Assembly: GCF_006443685.1 (NCBI RefSeq)
Contig: NZ_VFYP01000001.1
Location: 1,798,001-1,862,000, forward strand
DNA from: Rhizobium glycinendophyticum
GTDB lineage: Bacteria; Pseudomonadota; Alphaproteobacteria; Rhizobiales; Rhizobiaceae
Direction of reading: 5' to 3'
Length of the DNA: 64,000 bases
Position numbers and translations under genes: made by a program. Below the pieces are notes generated by a model, which was not told the DNA's origin, made no database searches, and saw nothing but the letters and a program-made list of their open reading frames with translations. Shown in pieces: positions 19,248 through 30,157 of the stretch (within the stretch, counting starts at the first letter, position 1; the number at the start of each line of letters is the position of its first letter).

Positions 19248-20033
19248 TCACGCGCGTTCGACGCCCGACAGGAAGTCGAGGACCGCGCTATTGAATGTTT
19301 GCGGATAGGTGACGTTGACGGCATGTCCGCCGGCGACGGTGAGCACAAGATTTGCGTTCGGCAGGCCGTCTGCGAGGCGCAGTGATCGCGAATACGGCAC
19401 GAGCAGGTCGTCACGCGTGGCGATGACAAGCGTCGGCGTCTGGATCTCGCCGAGGCGGTCGTCGAGATCGAAGGCCCGCAGTGCTGCAATCCGGCGCAGG
19501 ATATTGTCGCGACCCTGGAAATGGGCGAGCGCATGGGCCTCTTCCGCCGCCATCTTCGCGGGGTTCTCAGCCATGTAGATGGCCGGATAGAGGAAGAGCG
19601 GCTGTGCCTTAACGAAGGCCTCGACACCGGCGTTTTCGAGGAGCGCGATGCGTACGTCGAAGCAACGTCCGGAATGCGGATCCGCCTTGCTCCACGCATT
19701 GATCAGCACCTGGCTTTCGATCAACTCCGGCCGGCGCAGCGCCAGATCAAGCCCGATCAGGCCACCCAGAGCATGGCCCATGAAATGAAAACTCTTGAGC
19801 TTCAGCGTCTCGACGATGTCGAGAACGTCGTCCGCCATGGCTCCGATGCCGCCGACTTCGGGGACTGAGCCACCCGTCTTTCCGCAGCCGCGATGGTCAT
19901 AGGTGATGACGCGGAAACGCTCCGAGAAGGCAGGGATCTGCGGTGCCCAATAGCCGCCAGAGCCGCCGAGGCCCGACGAGAGCAGGATGGTCGGCGCATC
20001 GGAGGAGGTCAGGCCGTGGATGTCGTAATGCAT
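19248..20033 (-). CDS. rutD: Putative aminoacrylate/carbamate hydrolase RutD
   Basis: A 261-residue alpha/beta hydrolase of the Rut pathway for uracil and thymine catabolism. It matches RutD in [37 protein letters not shown] and [14 protein letters not shown]. The nucleophile elbow reads GHALGG, with Ala where classical hydrolases have Ser; E. coli RutD shows the same, so it is a family trait and not damage. It is separated from rutC by about 170 bases that hold two repeat hairpins. Confidence 0.93.
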   Translation of the reverse strand: MHYDIHGLTSSDAPTILLSSGLGGSGGYWAPQIPAFSERFRVITYDHRGCGKTGGSVPEVGGIGAMADDVLDIVETLKLKSFHFMGHALGGLIGLDLALRRPELIESQVLINAWSKADPHSGRCFDVRIALLENAGVEAFVKAQPLFLYPAIYMAENPAKMAAEEAHALAHFQGRDNILRRIAALRAFDLDDRLGEIQTPTLVIATRDDLLVPYSRSLRLADGLPNANLVLTVAGGHAVNVTYPQTFNSAVLDFLSGVERA

Positions 20034-20052
20034 GCGTGTTTGCTCTGGCTTT

Positions 20053-20193
20053 GCCCCTCACCCTGACCCTCTCCCCGCAGGCGGGGAGAGGGGATGGCCG
20101 CCCTTTGTGCAGGGGAAGCCCAGGTGCAGGCGATTGCGTGAAGGTCTCTTCTCCCCGCTTGCGGGGAGAAGGTCCCGGCAGGGGATGAGGGGC
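20053..20193. repeat. Tandem palindromic repeats between rutD and rutC
   Basis: Two copies of the A-type element. The first has CCCTCTCCCCGC inverted to GCGGGGAGAGGG (20067-20093). The second has CTTCTCCCCGC inverted to GCGGGGAGAAG (20148-20171). They are flanked by GCCCCTCA and GATGAGGGGC, themselves inverted, so the pair forms one long cruciform. The same element recurs at 39.1, 40.9, 49.2 and 50.6 kb. Confidence 0.85.
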
Positions 20194-20204
20194 TAGGCTT
20201 TCCC

Positions 20205-20594
20205 TCACGTCTTCCCGATATGCGCGACCGTCGCGATTTCGACCAGCGCATCCGGCTTCACCAACCCGCATTGCACGCAATACCGCGCCGGCTTGTCGCC
20301 GGGGAAGTATTCCGCATAGACCTTGTTGACGGCCTGATAGTTGGCCCAGTCAGTGACGAAGATGTGGTTCATGGTCACGTCGTCCATCGTGCCGCCGGCG
20401 GTCTCGATGACGGACTTGATGGTTTCCAGCACATGGCGCGTCTGGGCGGCCGCGTCGCCGACATGCACGACGTCATTGTTCTTGTCGAAGGGAAGGGTTC
20501 CCGAGACATAGAGGATGCCATCGGCAAGGGTGCCGGGCGAATAGGGGGCGATCGGCTTCTGGGTGCCTTCCGGAACGACGATGGTCTTGGGCAT
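20205..20594 (-). CDS. rutC: Aminoacrylate deaminase/peracid reductase family protein RutC
   Basis: A 129-residue member of the YjgF/YER057c/UK114 (RidA) family, assigned to RutC by context and sequence: it starts [10 protein letters not shown], contains [22 protein letters not shown] and [18 protein letters not shown]. It is thought to act on 3-aminoacrylate in uracil breakdown. The start at 20594 follows AGGAGAG. It lies 46 bases after rutB. Confidence 0.93.
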   Translation of the reverse strand: MPKTIVVPEGTQKPIAPYSPGTLADGILYVSGTLPFDKNNDVVHVGDAAAQTRHVLETIKSVIETAGGTMDDVTMNHIFVTDWANYQAVNKVYAEYFPGDKPARYCVQCGLVKPDALVEIATVAHIGKT

Positions 20595-20640
20595 TCTCAC
20601 ACTCTCCTGGTTCGATGTGGCAATGTTGGAATGGTGATGA

Positions 20641-21383
20641 TCATTCGGCCGCGTCGGCAGGTGCTGCCTGACCGATCGCACCGCAGAAGTCGTTGACGGT
20701 CGCCACCCAGCCGAAGAACTTTTCGACATTGTAGACGGTCGCCTGCTGGATGAAGTCGGGGCCGAGGTGATGGGTTGCGTCCTCGAGCATCACGCCGAAA
20801 TATTCGAGATGGAAGGCATCGCGCAGCGAGCTTTCGACGCAGACATTGGTGGCAATGCCGACGAAGACGAGGTTGCGGATGCCGCGGGCGCGCAGCACCG
20901 AGTCCATGTTTGTATTGAAGAAGCCGGAGTAGCGGCTCTTCGGCACCAGGATGTCACCGGGCTTCGGCTGCAATTCGTCGACGATGGCATAGTCCCAGGT
21001 GCCCTTGGCAAGCAGCTTGCCCTGCAGTTCCGGCCGCTTGCGCATGGTTTTGAGCGCATTCGACTTGTGCCAGTTGGGCGAGCCGGGGCCGCCGGCCTCG
21101 ACATAGTCAGGATCCCAGCCGTTCTGGAAATAGAGGACCAGAACGCCTGCTTCGCGTGCTGCATCGAGCGTCTTTTTGATGTTTGCAATCGTGCCTTTGG
21201 CGCCCGAAATGTCGAAGCCGGCGAGATCGACGTAACCGCCTTCCGTCGAATAGGCATTCTGCATGTCGACGACGACGACGGCCGTCTCCGACGGCTTCAG
21301 CGTGATCGGCTCGGGCCGGGCCGGCAGCGTGACGCTCTTCGTCAGTTCCGGGCGTGGCTGGTAGCCTGCAACAACGGCCTCGC

Positions 21384-21387
<4 letters not shown>
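20641..21387 (-). CDS. rutB: Ureidoacrylate amidohydrolase RutB
   Basis: Isochorismatase-fold amidohydrolase that cleaves (Z)-3-ureidoacrylate peracid, releasing carbamate. It has 248 residues, with the catalytic Asp in [10 protein letters not shown], the Lys in [10 protein letters not shown] and the Cys in [15 protein letters not shown]. Its ATG overlaps the rutA TGA (ATGA), so the two are translationally coupled. Confidence 0.95.
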
Positions 21388-22475
<1,088 letters not shown>

Positions 22476-22599
22476 ATCTGTTCTCCGCTTCTGGAGGCGC
22501 GCCGGGCGCCGCATTTGGTTCGCAGAGAGATAAGCAACCGGCGTGCCAGATTGGAAAATCGTATGGAAACAAGGGCTTGGTTAGGTGGTTGCAGAATAT

Positions 22600-22615
22600 T
22601 TTACCGGATGGTCAA
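22600..22615. promoter_or_regulatory. Candidate RutR-type operator
   Basis: The 16-nt site TTTACCGGATGGTCAA matches the E. coli RutR palindrome TTGACCA-N2-TGGTCAA in 7 of 7 positions on one side and 5 of 7 on the other. It lies between rutA and sufA, 125 bases upstream of the rutA start. No rutR gene is in the window. The rest of 22476-22841 (about 365 bases) holds nothing else I can support. Confidence 0.5.
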
Positions 22616-22841
22616 AATTTTGCGCGAAATCACCGCCTTTTGCCTGCGTTTCGATCGGATGCCGCTGTGCACTGCGTCATTTTTGATCGTCATCAAGTAG
22701 GGCGCAATGTCAGGCGTCGTGGCAAGAGACTGATAAAAGCCAGGTTTTTTGACTCTGCGAGTTTTGCCCACGGATTGACCATAGCCAGTTTCGATACCCG
22801 CGATCGTGCTCTCGGAGAACCGTATGGCAGCGCGTAAGCTA

Positions 22842-22870
22842 TTGAACCCTTAAGGCGCGTCCCTTACATT
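22842..22870 (+). promoter_or_regulatory. Predicted sigma-70-type promoter of sufA
   Basis: TTGAAC (22842-22847) and TACATT (22865-22870) are separated by 17 nt, about 50 bases before the sufA start. It gives sufA its own promoter, needed because the rut operon cuts it off from the rest of suf. Confidence 0.5.
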
Positions 22871-22922
22871 GGTCGGGTAAAACGCCGGACCTTGAACCCG
22901 GTCGTTGATGGAGACTGTGCCG

Positions 22923-23309
22923 ATGGGCTTTCAGGTAATGACGCTGAGCGATGCGGCTGCCGCACGCGTCAAGGCGATCGTCGAGAATTCTGGCCCCGAT
23001 GCCAAGGGTATCAGGGTGGGCATCAAGAAGGGTGGCTGTGCCGGGATGGAATACACCATCGATCTGGTGCGCGAGCCGAACCCGAAGGACGACCGCATCG
23101 AGCGGGAAGGCGCGACGGTGTGGATCGACCCGGCCGCTGTGCTTTATCTCCTCGGGACGGAAATGGGCTTCGAGACCACGACCCTACGCTCCGGCTTTAC
23201 CTTCCACAATCCGAACCAGACCTCGGCCTGTGGCTGCGGCGAATCGGTGGAACTGAAAGCCGCAGATCTGGCCGAACTGGCCCGCCAGCGCGAGACGGCC
23301 TCCGCCTGA
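22923..23309 (+). CDS. sufA: A-type Fe-S cluster carrier SufA
   Basis: HesB/IscA family protein of 128 residues that passes Fe-S clusters from SufBCD to target proteins. It has the three conserved cysteines: one in KKGGCAGMEY and the pair in TSACGCGES. GGAG lies 9 nt before the ATG at 22923; a start at 22908 or 22938 is possible. In related genomes it often follows sufT directly; here the rut operon lies between. Confidence 0.94.
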   Translation: MGFQVMTLSDAAAARVKAIVENSGPDAKGIRVGIKKGGCAGMEYTIDLVREPNPKDDRIEREGATVWIDPAAVLYLLGTEMGFETTTLRSGFTFHNPNQTSACGCGESVELKAADLAELARQRETASA

Positions 23310-23517
23310 CATCTGTGCTTGTGGCTGCGTTCAAGCGTCAGCCGGTGCGTGTGGTAAGAAGTTCTAACGGCTTGAGATTCTGAACCTTTATTGGTGGTAT
23401 CAGCCATCAGGCTGCTCCAGCTTTGACTTTGCCCGAGTGCCTTGGTCATGGTCTCGTGGCCAGCGGATGAAGGGGATCGGCTGGCCTGTCGAAAGACCCC
23501 TGGGGACCACCACACGC

Positions 23518-24222
23518 ATGCGCAAGATACTCTCGGCATCGATGATTGCCGCACAGTTGACCTTTGCCTATCTCGCAATCCCGACCTACGGCCACGCTGC
23601 CGGTCATTCACACAAAATGCGCTCGGCACATTTCATTGTGACGGCGCTGGAGAAGAAGGGCCTGAAGGTGCTCGACAGCCGCCGCAAGGCGCAGGTCTAT
23701 TTCCTCCATGTATCGGACGAGGCCGGCAACGAGGCGATCCTCGCCGTCGACGGCTATAGCGCCGAAATCATCGGCCTGACTATCGTGAAGCTCGCGCCAG
23801 GCGTGACCGCCACGGCGGCCGGCACCAAGGGTAAACACTTTGTCGATCTCACCTATGTCTATGGCTATGTCATTGAGATGAGCGTCTACGAGAGCTACAC
23901 CGAGATCACCACGGAAGAGCTGTCGGTGACCGAGGAATACTCTGAAGTTTCCTATGAGGAGACCGAGGAAGTGACCTATGAAGAGGTCGAGGATACCGCT
24001 GAATCCGATCTTGACGAGGGTACGGCTGAAGACGCGGAAGGCGACGAAATGGCCGACGACAACAATGACGAGGTCGACCAGGCCGACGACGGCGCGGATG
24101 ACGGCGCCGACGATGCAGGCGACGACGGCGCGGACGACGGCGGAGCGGACGATGGTGGAGCCGACGATGGCGGCTCTGATGACGGTGGCGGCTCTGATGA
24201 CGGTGGCGACGACGAAGGCTGA
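23518..24222 (+). CDS. Secreted acidic protein with Asp/Gly repeat tail
   Basis: A 235-residue protein that I do not recognise as a whole. Residues 1-25 (MRKILSASMIAAQLTFAYL) form a signal peptide. Residues about 35-85 resemble a PepSY-like fold (KVLDSRRKAQVYFLHV, AILAVDGYSAEIIG). The segment near 125-165 is rich in Glu, Tyr and Thr, and residues about 166-235 consist mostly of Asp, Gly and Ala repeats of the type DDGADDGG. The strongly negative tail suggests cation binding in the periplasm or outside the cell; this is inference. A hairpin terminator follows. Confidence 0.75.
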   Translation: MRKILSASMIAAQLTFAYLAIPTYGHAAGHSHKMRSAHFIVTALEKKGLKVLDSRRKAQVYFLHVSDEAGNEAILAVDGYSAEIIGLTIVKLAPGVTATAAGTKGKHFVDLTYVYGYVIEMSVYESYTEITTEELSVTEEYSEVSYEETEEVTYEEVEDTAESDLDEGTAEDAEGDEMADDNNDEVDQADDGADDGADDAGDDGADDGGADDGGADDGGSDDGGGSDDGGDDEG

Positions 24223-24235
24223 CACGAATGCAGGG

Positions 24236-24256
24236 AGGCCGGCCGTGCCGGCCTTT
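24236..24256 (+). terminator. Terminator after acidic secreted protein gene
   Basis: AGGCCGGC and GCCGGCCT form an 8-bp stem with a CGT loop, followed by TTTC. It lies 14 bases after the stop codon. Confidence 0.7.
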
Positions 24257-24362
24257 CATTCGGTGAGTGACTTGGTGTTAGTCGCAGCGATAAATTGTTG
24301 GGCTTGAGGCTGTCGGGCTTGCCCACGGCGAACGGGACCGCCAATTGGCAAACGCCGAAGCG

Positions 24363-24689
24363 TCAGTCGCGCTTGATGCTCATCAGCACGTCCCACATGT
24401 CCGCGCCGGTTTCCCATACGCTGGCATTGGCCTTGAAGCCGATTTCGCTTTCAGCCAAGGCCACAGCCTCCTGGGCGAGATCGACATTCGACATCTCATC
24501 AAATGTTTTGTCACCGGTGGGGGAGACGGATGCCCGGACGCCACCGGTCGCTTCCGAGGAGAAGGTCGTTTCCAGCCGGTCATAGCCGGGTGTCATCGCA
24601 TTGGCGACATTATTCGCCGTCGCCGTCGCCCGCGTCTGCTGAGCTTGCATGCCCGACAGCGAAATTCCCATGACGGCGGAAAGGCTCAT
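24363..24689 (-). CDS. Flagellar basal-body rod-like protein
   Basis: A 108-residue protein with the flagellar rod N-terminal motif (SLSGMQAQQTRATATANNVANAMTPGY, with the conserved NNVAN-type sequence) and a C-terminal rod/hook helix (VDLAQEAVALAESEIGFKANA). FlgB and FlgC are usually 130-140 residues, so this is a shortened relative. It sits alone, away from any flagellar cluster, so a structural rod role is uncertain. The start at 24689 is the ATG before SLSAVMGISLSG. Confidence 0.7.
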   Translation of the reverse strand: MSLSAVMGISLSGMQAQQTRATATANNVANAMTPGYDRLETTFSSEATGGVRASVSPTGDKTFDEMSNVDLAQEAVALAESEIGFKANASVWETGADMWDVLMSIKRD

Positions 24690-24846
24690 TGCAATGTCTC
24701 GAACTAGTGAAGATCCATATCCACCATATGGACAGCATGTAAGCGAATGCTGAAGATCCATGGTTGTCGAGGATTTTGCAGGCGTGGGGGCGATGTCCCA
24801 CTTTGGGGCATGGCCAAGAACTGCGCCCGGTTTGCGATGGCCAAGC

Positions 24847-24872
24847 AAAAGCCCGACACGCCGTGCCGGGCT
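24847..24872 (-). terminator. Terminator of the DUF1236 gene
   Basis: AAGCCCGACACG and CGTGCCGGGCTT form a stem with one mismatch, followed by T on the minus strand. It lies 26 bases after the stop at 24898. Confidence 0.7.
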
Positions 24873-24897
24873 TCCTCGTTGTCCTCAAGTGTCATCT

Positions 24898-25224
24898 TTA
24901 CTCGATGATCTGGATGATCTGGCGCGTCTGCGGGTCGACGATCACGCGACGGTCATTGACGACCGTGTAGGAATAGTTCTCGTAACCGTCGACCGGATAG
25001 AGTTCGACCGGATCCTCGATGACGCGACCGATCAGCACGTCGCCTTCATAAGGCACGGACTGCACCTGGCGCTGCATGACATAGGTCTCGACCGGTGCCG
25101 GCACGACGATGGTCGACTGCGTGGCGACCGGGGCCTGCTGGATGATCACAGTTTCCTGCGCATGGGCCGACGCTGCGAGCGTCATCAGGGCCGCTGCACC
25201 AGCGAAGATGAGAGTATTGCGCAT
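24898..25224 (-). CDS. DUF1236 domain-containing secreted protein
   Basis: A 108-residue protein with a clear signal peptide (MRNTLIFAGAAALMTLAASAHAQ), a Val/Gln/Pro-rich middle and a C-terminal DUF1236-type end (YTVVNDRRVIVDPQTRQIIQIIE). AGGAG precedes the ATG at 25224. DUF1236 proteins are small periplasmic proteins of unknown function, common in Rhizobiales. Confidence 0.85.
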   Translation of the reverse strand: MRNTLIFAGAAALMTLAASAHAQETVIIQQAPVATQSTIVVPAPVETYVMQRQVQSVPYEGDVLIGRVIEDPVELYPVDGYENYSYTVVNDRRVIVDPQTRQIIQIIE

Positions 25225-25313
25225 ATCTGTTCTCCTGTGTTGGACACCGGGAAGAACGGGCAGGACCGCATTACGTTCCATCACAGAGGTTTTCACTCGC
25301 TCACAACAAATGA

Positions 25314-25338
25314 GAACGCCGCCTAAACGGCGGCGTTC
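25314..25338 (-). terminator. Terminator of the gcvTHP operon
   Basis: GAACGCCGCC and GGCGGCGTTC form a 10-bp perfect stem with a 5-nt loop, 20 bases after the gcvP stop on the minus strand. The T tail is weak. Confidence 0.7.
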
Positions 25339-25357
25339 CTGTGTCGATACCAAGGCG

Positions 25358-28216
25358 TTACTCGGCAGCTTCCGCGTAAGATTCCATTGGAGGGCAGGTG
25401 CACACCAGATTGCGGTCGCCGTAGACATTGTCGACGCGGTTTACCGAGGACCAGTATTTGTCGACCCGGAAGGCGCCGGGCGGATAGCAGGCCTGTTCGC
25501 GGCTATAGGGACGGGTCCATTCACCGACCAGGTCTTCCACCGTATGCGGTGCGTTCTTCAGTGGATTGTTGACCTTGTCCATCCGGCCTTCCTCGATGTC
25601 GCGGGCTTCCTCGCGGATCGCCAGCATCGCATCGCAGAAACGGTCGATCTCGGCCTTTGTCTCCGACTCGGTCGGCTCGATCATCAGCGTGCCCGCAACC
25701 GGCCAGCTCATGGTCGGCGCGTGGAAGCCGCAGTCGATCAGGCGCTTGGCGACGTCATCGACGGTCACACCGGCCGAAGTCTGGAGCGGACGGGTGTCGA
25801 TGATGCATTCATGCGCCACGCGACCCGAGGCCGACGTATAGAGCACGTCATAGGCGCCCTTCAGCCGTGCTGCGATGTAATTGGCGTTGAGGATCGCGAC
25901 CTTGGTGGCCTGGATCAGACCTTCGCCACCCATCATCAGGCAGTAGGACCAGCTGATCGGCAGGATCGACGGCGAACCATAGGGACCAGCCGAGACCGCA
26001 CCCGGACGACCGTCGGTCACGACATGGCCCGGCAGGTAAGGGGCGAGATGCGCTTTCACGCCGATCGGACCCATGCCCGGACCACCGCCGCCATGCGGGA
26101 TGCAAAAGGTCTTGTGCAGGTTGAGGTGGGAGACGTCGGAGCCGATGTCGCCGGGACGGGCGACGCCGACCATGGCGTTCATGTTGGCCCCGTCGAGATA
26201 GACCTGGCCACCATGCTGGTGGGTGATCTCGCAGATCTCGCGCACCGTCTCCTCGAAGACACCATGCGTCGAGGGATAGGTGATCATGCAGCAGGAGAGG
26301 TTTGCCGCATGTTCTTCGGCCTTGGCGCGGAAGTCGTCGAGATCGACGTCGCCGTTGTCCTTCGACTTCACCGGCACGACCGTCATGCCGACCATCTGGG
26401 CAGACGCCGGGTTGGTGCCATGCGCCGAGGTCGGGATCAGGCAAACCGTGCGATGCGCGTCACCCCGGGCAAGGTGATAGGCGCGGATCGTCAGAAGTCC
26501 GGCATATTCCCCCTGGGCACCCGAATTCGGCTGCATCGAGATCGCGTCATAGCCGGTGACTGCGCAGAGCTTTTCCGAGAGGTCGTCGATCATCTCCTTG
26601 TAGCCCAGCGCCTGGTCGGCGGGAACGAAGGGATGGATGTCGGAGAATTCCGGCCAGGTGATGGGCAGCATTTCCGCCGTCGCGTTCAGCTTCATCGTGC
26701 ACGAGCCGAGCGGGATCATGGCGCGGTCGAGCGCCAGGTCGCGGTCCGAGAGCCTGCGGATATAGCGGGTCATCTCGCTTTCCGCACGGTTCATGTGGAA
26801 GATCGGATGCGTCAGGTAATCGCTGGTCCGCAGGAGATCCTTGGGCAGGCGGTAATCGGCCTCGAACTCCGAGACCTTGAACTTGCCACCAAAGGCACGC
26901 CAGACGGCCTCAAGTGTCGCCGGTAGGGTGCGCTCGTCGAGCGCAATGCCAACCTTGGTCTCGCCGACCTTGCGCAGGTTCACACCTTCCGCAACAGCCG
27001 CGCGCATGACGAGGCCCTGCATATGGCCCACTTCGACGGTGATCGTGTCGAAGAAGGTTTCCGGCTCAATCGTGTAGCCGAGTTTTTCCAGTCCCTTTGC
27101 CAGCAGCACCGTCTTGCGATGGACCTGCTGAGCGATCGCCTTCAAACCTTGCGGTCCGTGGAAGACGGCATACATCGAGGCCATGACGGCGAGCAGCACC
27201 TGCGCGGTGCAGATGTTCGACGTCGCCTTTTCGCGGCGGATATGCTGTTCGCGGGTCTGCAGCGACAGGCGATAGGCGCGGTTGCCGCGGGCATCGACGG
27301 AGACGCCGACAAGGCGGCCGGGCATGGAGCGCTTTATTGCATCCTTGACCGCCATATAGGCCGCATGCGGGCCGCCATACCCCATGGGCACGCCGAAGCG
27401 TTGGGTCGAGCCGATGGCGATATCGGCGCCCATTTCCCCGGGCGACTTCAAAAGCAGCAGGGCGAGAATATCGGCAGCGACGGCGGCGAGCGCGCCGGTC
27501 TGGTGCAAGCGGGCGATCAGGCCCGAGAAGTCGCGCACATGGCCATGCGTGCCCGGATACTGGAAGATTGCGCCGAAGACTTCCGTCGGGTCGAGATCGG
27601 TGAATGGGTCGCCGACGGTGACGGTCCAGCCGAGCGGCTCGGCACGGGTCTGGATGACGGCGATGGTTTGCGGATGGCAGTCCTTGTCGACGAAGAAGCC
27701 GGTCGCCTTGGTCTTGGCGCTGCGCTGGCAGAGCGCCATGGCTTCTGCGGCGGCAGTGGCCTCATCGAGAAGCGAGGCGTTGGCAACGTCGAGACCGGTG
27801 AGATCCGTCACCATGGTCTGGTAGTTCAGAAGCGCCTCGAGACGGCCTTGAGAGATTTCCGGCTGGTAGGGCGTATAGGCCGTATACCAGGCCGGGTTTT
27901 CCAGGATGTTGCGCTGGATGACCGGCGGCGTGATGGTGCCGTAATAGCCCTGGCCAATCAGCGAGGTCAGGACCTTGTTCTTGTTCGCCGTCTCGCGCAG
28001 CTTGTCGAGCGCCTCGCGCTCGGTCATCGCCGCACCCCAGGTGAGCGGCACCTGCTGGCGGATCGAGCCCGGGACGGTGGCGTCGATCAACTCGTCAAGC
28101 GAGTGGTAGCCGATCACCTTCAGCATATCCGTCATTTCGGCCGGCGAGGGGCCGATATGGCGTCGGTTGGCGAAGTCGTAAGGATCGTAGTCGGTGAACT
28201 GGAATTCTGTCGTCAT
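25358..28216 (-). CDS. gcvP: Glycine dehydrogenase (decarboxylating), P protein
   Basis: PLP-dependent subunit of the glycine cleavage system that decarboxylates glycine and passes the aminomethyl group to GcvH. It is the single-chain 952-residue form. The N-terminal half starts with [14 protein letters not shown]; the C-terminal half carries the PLP lysine in [22 protein letters not shown]. Its ATG follows the gcvH stop directly. It is the last gene of the gcvTHP operon, which is controlled by the glycine riboswitch. Confidence 0.97.
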   Translation of the reverse strand: MTTEFQFTDYDPYDFANRRHIGPSPAEMTDMLKVIGYHSLDELIDATVPGSIRQQVPLTWGAAMTEREALDKLRETANKNKVLTSLIGQGYYGTITPPVIQRNILENPAWYTAYTPYQPEISQGRLEALLNYQTMVTDLTGLDVANASLLDEATAAAEAMALCQRSAKTKATGFFVDKDCHPQTIAVIQTRAEPLGWTVTVGDPFTDLDPTEVFGAIFQYPGTHGHVRDFSGLIARLHQTGALAAVAADILALLLLKSPGEMGADIAIGSTQRFGVPMGYGGPHAAYMAVKDAIKRSMPGRLVGVSVDARGNRAYRLSLQTREQHIRREKATSNICTAQVLLAVMASMYAVFHGPQGLKAIAQQVHRKTVLLAKGLEKLGYTIEPETFFDTITVEVGHMQGLVMRAAVAEGVNLRKVGETKVGIALDERTLPATLEAVWRAFGGKFKVSEFEADYRLPKDLLRTSDYLTHPIFHMNRAESEMTRYIRRLSDRDLALDRAMIPLGSCTMKLNATAEMLPITWPEFSDIHPFVPADQALGYKEMIDDLSEKLCAVTGYDAISMQPNSGAQGEYAGLLTIRAYHLARGDAHRTVCLIPTSAHGTNPASAQMVGMTVVPVKSKDNGDVDLDDFRAKAEEHAANLSCCMITYPSTHGVFEETVREICEITHQHGGQVYLDGANMNAMVGVARPGDIGSDVSHLNLHKTFCIPHGGGGPGMGPIGVKAHLAPYLPGHVVTDGRPGAVSAGPYGSPSILPISWSYCLMMGGEGLIQATKVAILNANYIAARLKGAYDVLYTSASGRVAHECIIDTRPLQTSAGVTVDDVAKRLIDCGFHAPTMSWPVAGTLMIEPTESETKAEIDRFCDAMLAIREEARDIEEGRMDKVNNPLKNAPHTVEDLVGEWTRPYSREQACYPPGAFRVDKYWSSVNRVDNVYGDRNLVCTCPPMESYAEAAE

Positions 28217-28578
28217 CAGGCGATCAGCTCCTTGTAGGCGGCCTCGTCGAGCAGGGCGTCGGCGTCAGCGGGATTGGCGAGCTTCAGCTTGAAGAACCAG
28301 GCGGCACCTTCCGGATCGGAATTGACCAGCGACGGGTCGTCCACGATCGCCTGGTTGATCTCGACCACTTCGCCATCGAGCGGGCAGTAGACGTCAGACG
28401 CTGCCTTGACGCTTTCAACCGTCGCGGCACCTGCGTCCTTCTTGAAGCTGGTGCCTTCATCCGGCAGTTCGACGAAGACGAGATCGCCGAGCTGGCCGGC
28501 GGCATGGGTGGTAATGCCGACGGTGGCGATATCGCCTTCGATCTTCAGCCATTCGTGTTCGGGGGTGAATTTCAGCAT
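28216..28578 (-). CDS. gcvH: Glycine cleavage system H protein
   Basis: Lipoyl carrier protein of the glycine cleavage complex, 120 residues. The lipoylated lysine is in [30 protein letters not shown] precedes the ATG. It lies 19 bases after gcvT and abuts gcvP. Confidence 0.97.
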   Translation of the reverse strand: MLKFTPEHEWLKIEGDIATVGITTHAAGQLGDLVFVELPDEGTSFKKDAGAATVESVKAASDVYCPLDGEVVEINQAIVDDPSLVNSDPEGAAWFFKLKLANPADADALLDEAAYKELIA

Positions 28579-28597
28579 GGTTCTCTCCGGAGATTTT

Positions 28598-29737
28598 TTA
28601 GCGTTTGTAAGTGGGAGTAATGAAGGGAAGGGCGGTGACGGTCAGGACCAAGAACTTGCCGCGCACTTCCGCAAAAACCTGGGTGCCAGGTTCGGCCATG
28701 GCGGTCGGCACGTAACCCATGGCAACAGGGCTCTCGACGCTCGGCCCGAAGCCGCCGGAGGAAACGTGACCGATCTCGGTCTTGCCCTCGGCATCGGAAA
28801 ACAGCTTGGCCGGCGGGCGCACCGGGGCCTTGCCCTCCGGCTTCAGGCCGACGCGGCGGCGGGAAACACCATTCTCCAGTTCACCAAGGATGCGCTGAGC
28901 ACCCGGAAAGCCGCCTTCGCGGGCGCCGCCTAAGCGGCGGACCTTCTGGATGCCCCATTCGATCGAGGCTTCGACCGGCGACGTCGTCGTGTCGATGTCG
29001 TTGCCATAGAGGCAGAGGCCGGCTTCAAGACGCAGCGAATCACGGGCGCCGAGACCAATGGGCTGACACTCCGGCTGATCGAGCAGCGCCTTGGCGAGTT
29101 CCGTCGCACGAGAGGCGGGCACCGAGATTTCGAAACCGTCTTCGCCGGAATAGCCGGTGCGCGAGACGAGGGCAGGGATGTCGCCCAGGGCAAGCTCGCG
29201 AACATCCATGAACTTCATGGCGGTGACATCGGGGTTGAGGGTCGCCAGAACGGCTTCCGCCTTCGGCCCCTGCAGGGCGAGCAGCGCGCGGTCGTCATGC
29301 ACGAGAACCTGAACGCCGGCCGGGAGCTTTGCCAGCATATGGGCGATGTCGGCATCCTTGCAGCCGGCATTGACCACGACAAGCAGGCGTTCGCCGAGGC
29401 GGGAGATCATCAGGTCATCGAGAATGCCGCCGTGGTCGTCGGTAAGGAAGCCATAGCGCTGGCGACCATCCTTGAGACCAAGGATATCGACGGGAACGAG
29501 TGTTTCCAACGCTTTCGCCGCGTCCTCGTAAGTGCCGGAGGCGGCGACGAGTTCGACCTGCCCCATGTGGGAGACGTCGAAGAGACCGGCGGCGGCGCGG
29601 GTGTGAAGGTGTTCCTTCAACACGCCGGCCGGATACTGAACCGGCATGTCGTAACCGGCAAAGGGCACCATTTTGGCACCGAGCGACACGTGGAAATCGT
29701 AAAGGGGGGTGCGTTTCAGTTGGGTCTGTTCGTCCAA
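28598..29737 (-). CDS. gcvT: Glycine cleavage system aminomethyltransferase
   Basis: T protein that moves the methylene group to tetrahydrofolate and releases ammonia. It contains [28 protein letters not shown] N-terminal sequence (read in two parts), [11 protein letters not shown] and [11 protein letters not shown]. The best start is the TTG at 29737 (reading [16 protein letters not shown]), because GGAGG lies 7 nt upstream and the resulting 379 residues fit the family. A TTG at 29776 would add 13 unlikely residues. There is no good ATG nearby. A tandem glycine riboswitch lies in the leader. Confidence 0.94.
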   Translation of the reverse strand: MDEQTQLKRTPLYDFHVSLGAKMVPFAGYDMPVQYPAGVLKEHLHTRAAAGLFDVSHMGQVELVAASGTYEDAAKALETLVPVDILGLKDGRQRYGFLTDDHGGILDDLMISRLGERLLVVVNAGCKDADIAHMLAKLPAGVQVLVHDDRALLALQGPKAEAVLATLNPDVTAMKFMDVRELALGDIPALVSRTGYSGEDGFEISVPASRATELAKALLDQPECQPIGLGARDSLRLEAGLCLYGNDIDTTTSPVEASIEWGIQKVRRLGGAREGGFPGAQRILGELENGVSRRRVGLKPEGKAPVRPPAKLFSDAEGKTEIGHVSSGGFGPSVESPVAMGYVPTAMAEPGTQVFAEVRGKFLVLTVTALPFITPTYKR

Positions 29738-29805
29738 GACGTCGCCTCCGGGTTTCGCGCTCGCGCGCTTGCTCAAGTCTGGGCACGGTTGTGCCGGTTC
29801 ATGAG

Positions 29806-29966
29806 CCCCCTCTGTCCTTGTGCCTGAGATTGTTATCCCTTCGGCTTGGTCCGCTTTGGAAACGGGCCTCTCTCCAGAGTGCAGTCGACGCCTTGTGGTC
29901 CTTTTGCCTGAGAGTTTCCGGGGCGGTTGCTCCTTCGGCTCCGGATTGAACCGGTTTCTCCCAACA
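29806..29966 (-). promoter_or_regulatory. Tandem glycine riboswitch
   Basis: The minus strand contains two glycine aptamers in series. The first (29966-29895) has GGGAGA, GGAGCCGAAGGAGCAA and AACTCTCAGGCAAAAGGACC. The second (29884-29806) has TCTGGAGAG, GCCGAAGGGATAACAATC and TCTCAGGCACAAGGAC. This is the classic ON switch before gcvT. It ends about 68 nt before the TTG start; a GGCACAACCGTGCC hairpin in that gap may be part of the expression platform. Confidence 0.95.
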
Positions 29967-30157
29967 AGGTCATGTCGGCATTATCCGCCGACATGGGGGC
30001 TTGGCAAGAGGCCGCGTCGCTTGCGAGCAAATATTTGTCGCATGGCCAAGCTGTTTGCGTTGGCGCAAATCCGAAGGAGAAGATCGTTTCCCGCGTCATC
30101 TCGCCGCTTGGCTTGGACCATGCATCGCGATAAAGCACGGATCGAACGAGGAAGACG

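Noticed and set aside
19248..20033. RutD as an inactivated hydrolase because of Ala in the nucleophile elbow
   Set aside because: E. coli RutD has the same GHALG sequence, so it is a family trait.
22577..22837. 86-codon ORF between rutA and sufA
   Set aside because: No ribosome-binding site, no recognisable sequence, and it covers the RutR-like site and ends just before the sufA promoter.
23906..24344. Minus-strand ORFs rich in Arg/His or Ser/Pro opposite the acidic tail
   Set aside because: They mirror the Asp/Gly codon repeats (GAC GGC) of the plus-strand gene and have no start signal.
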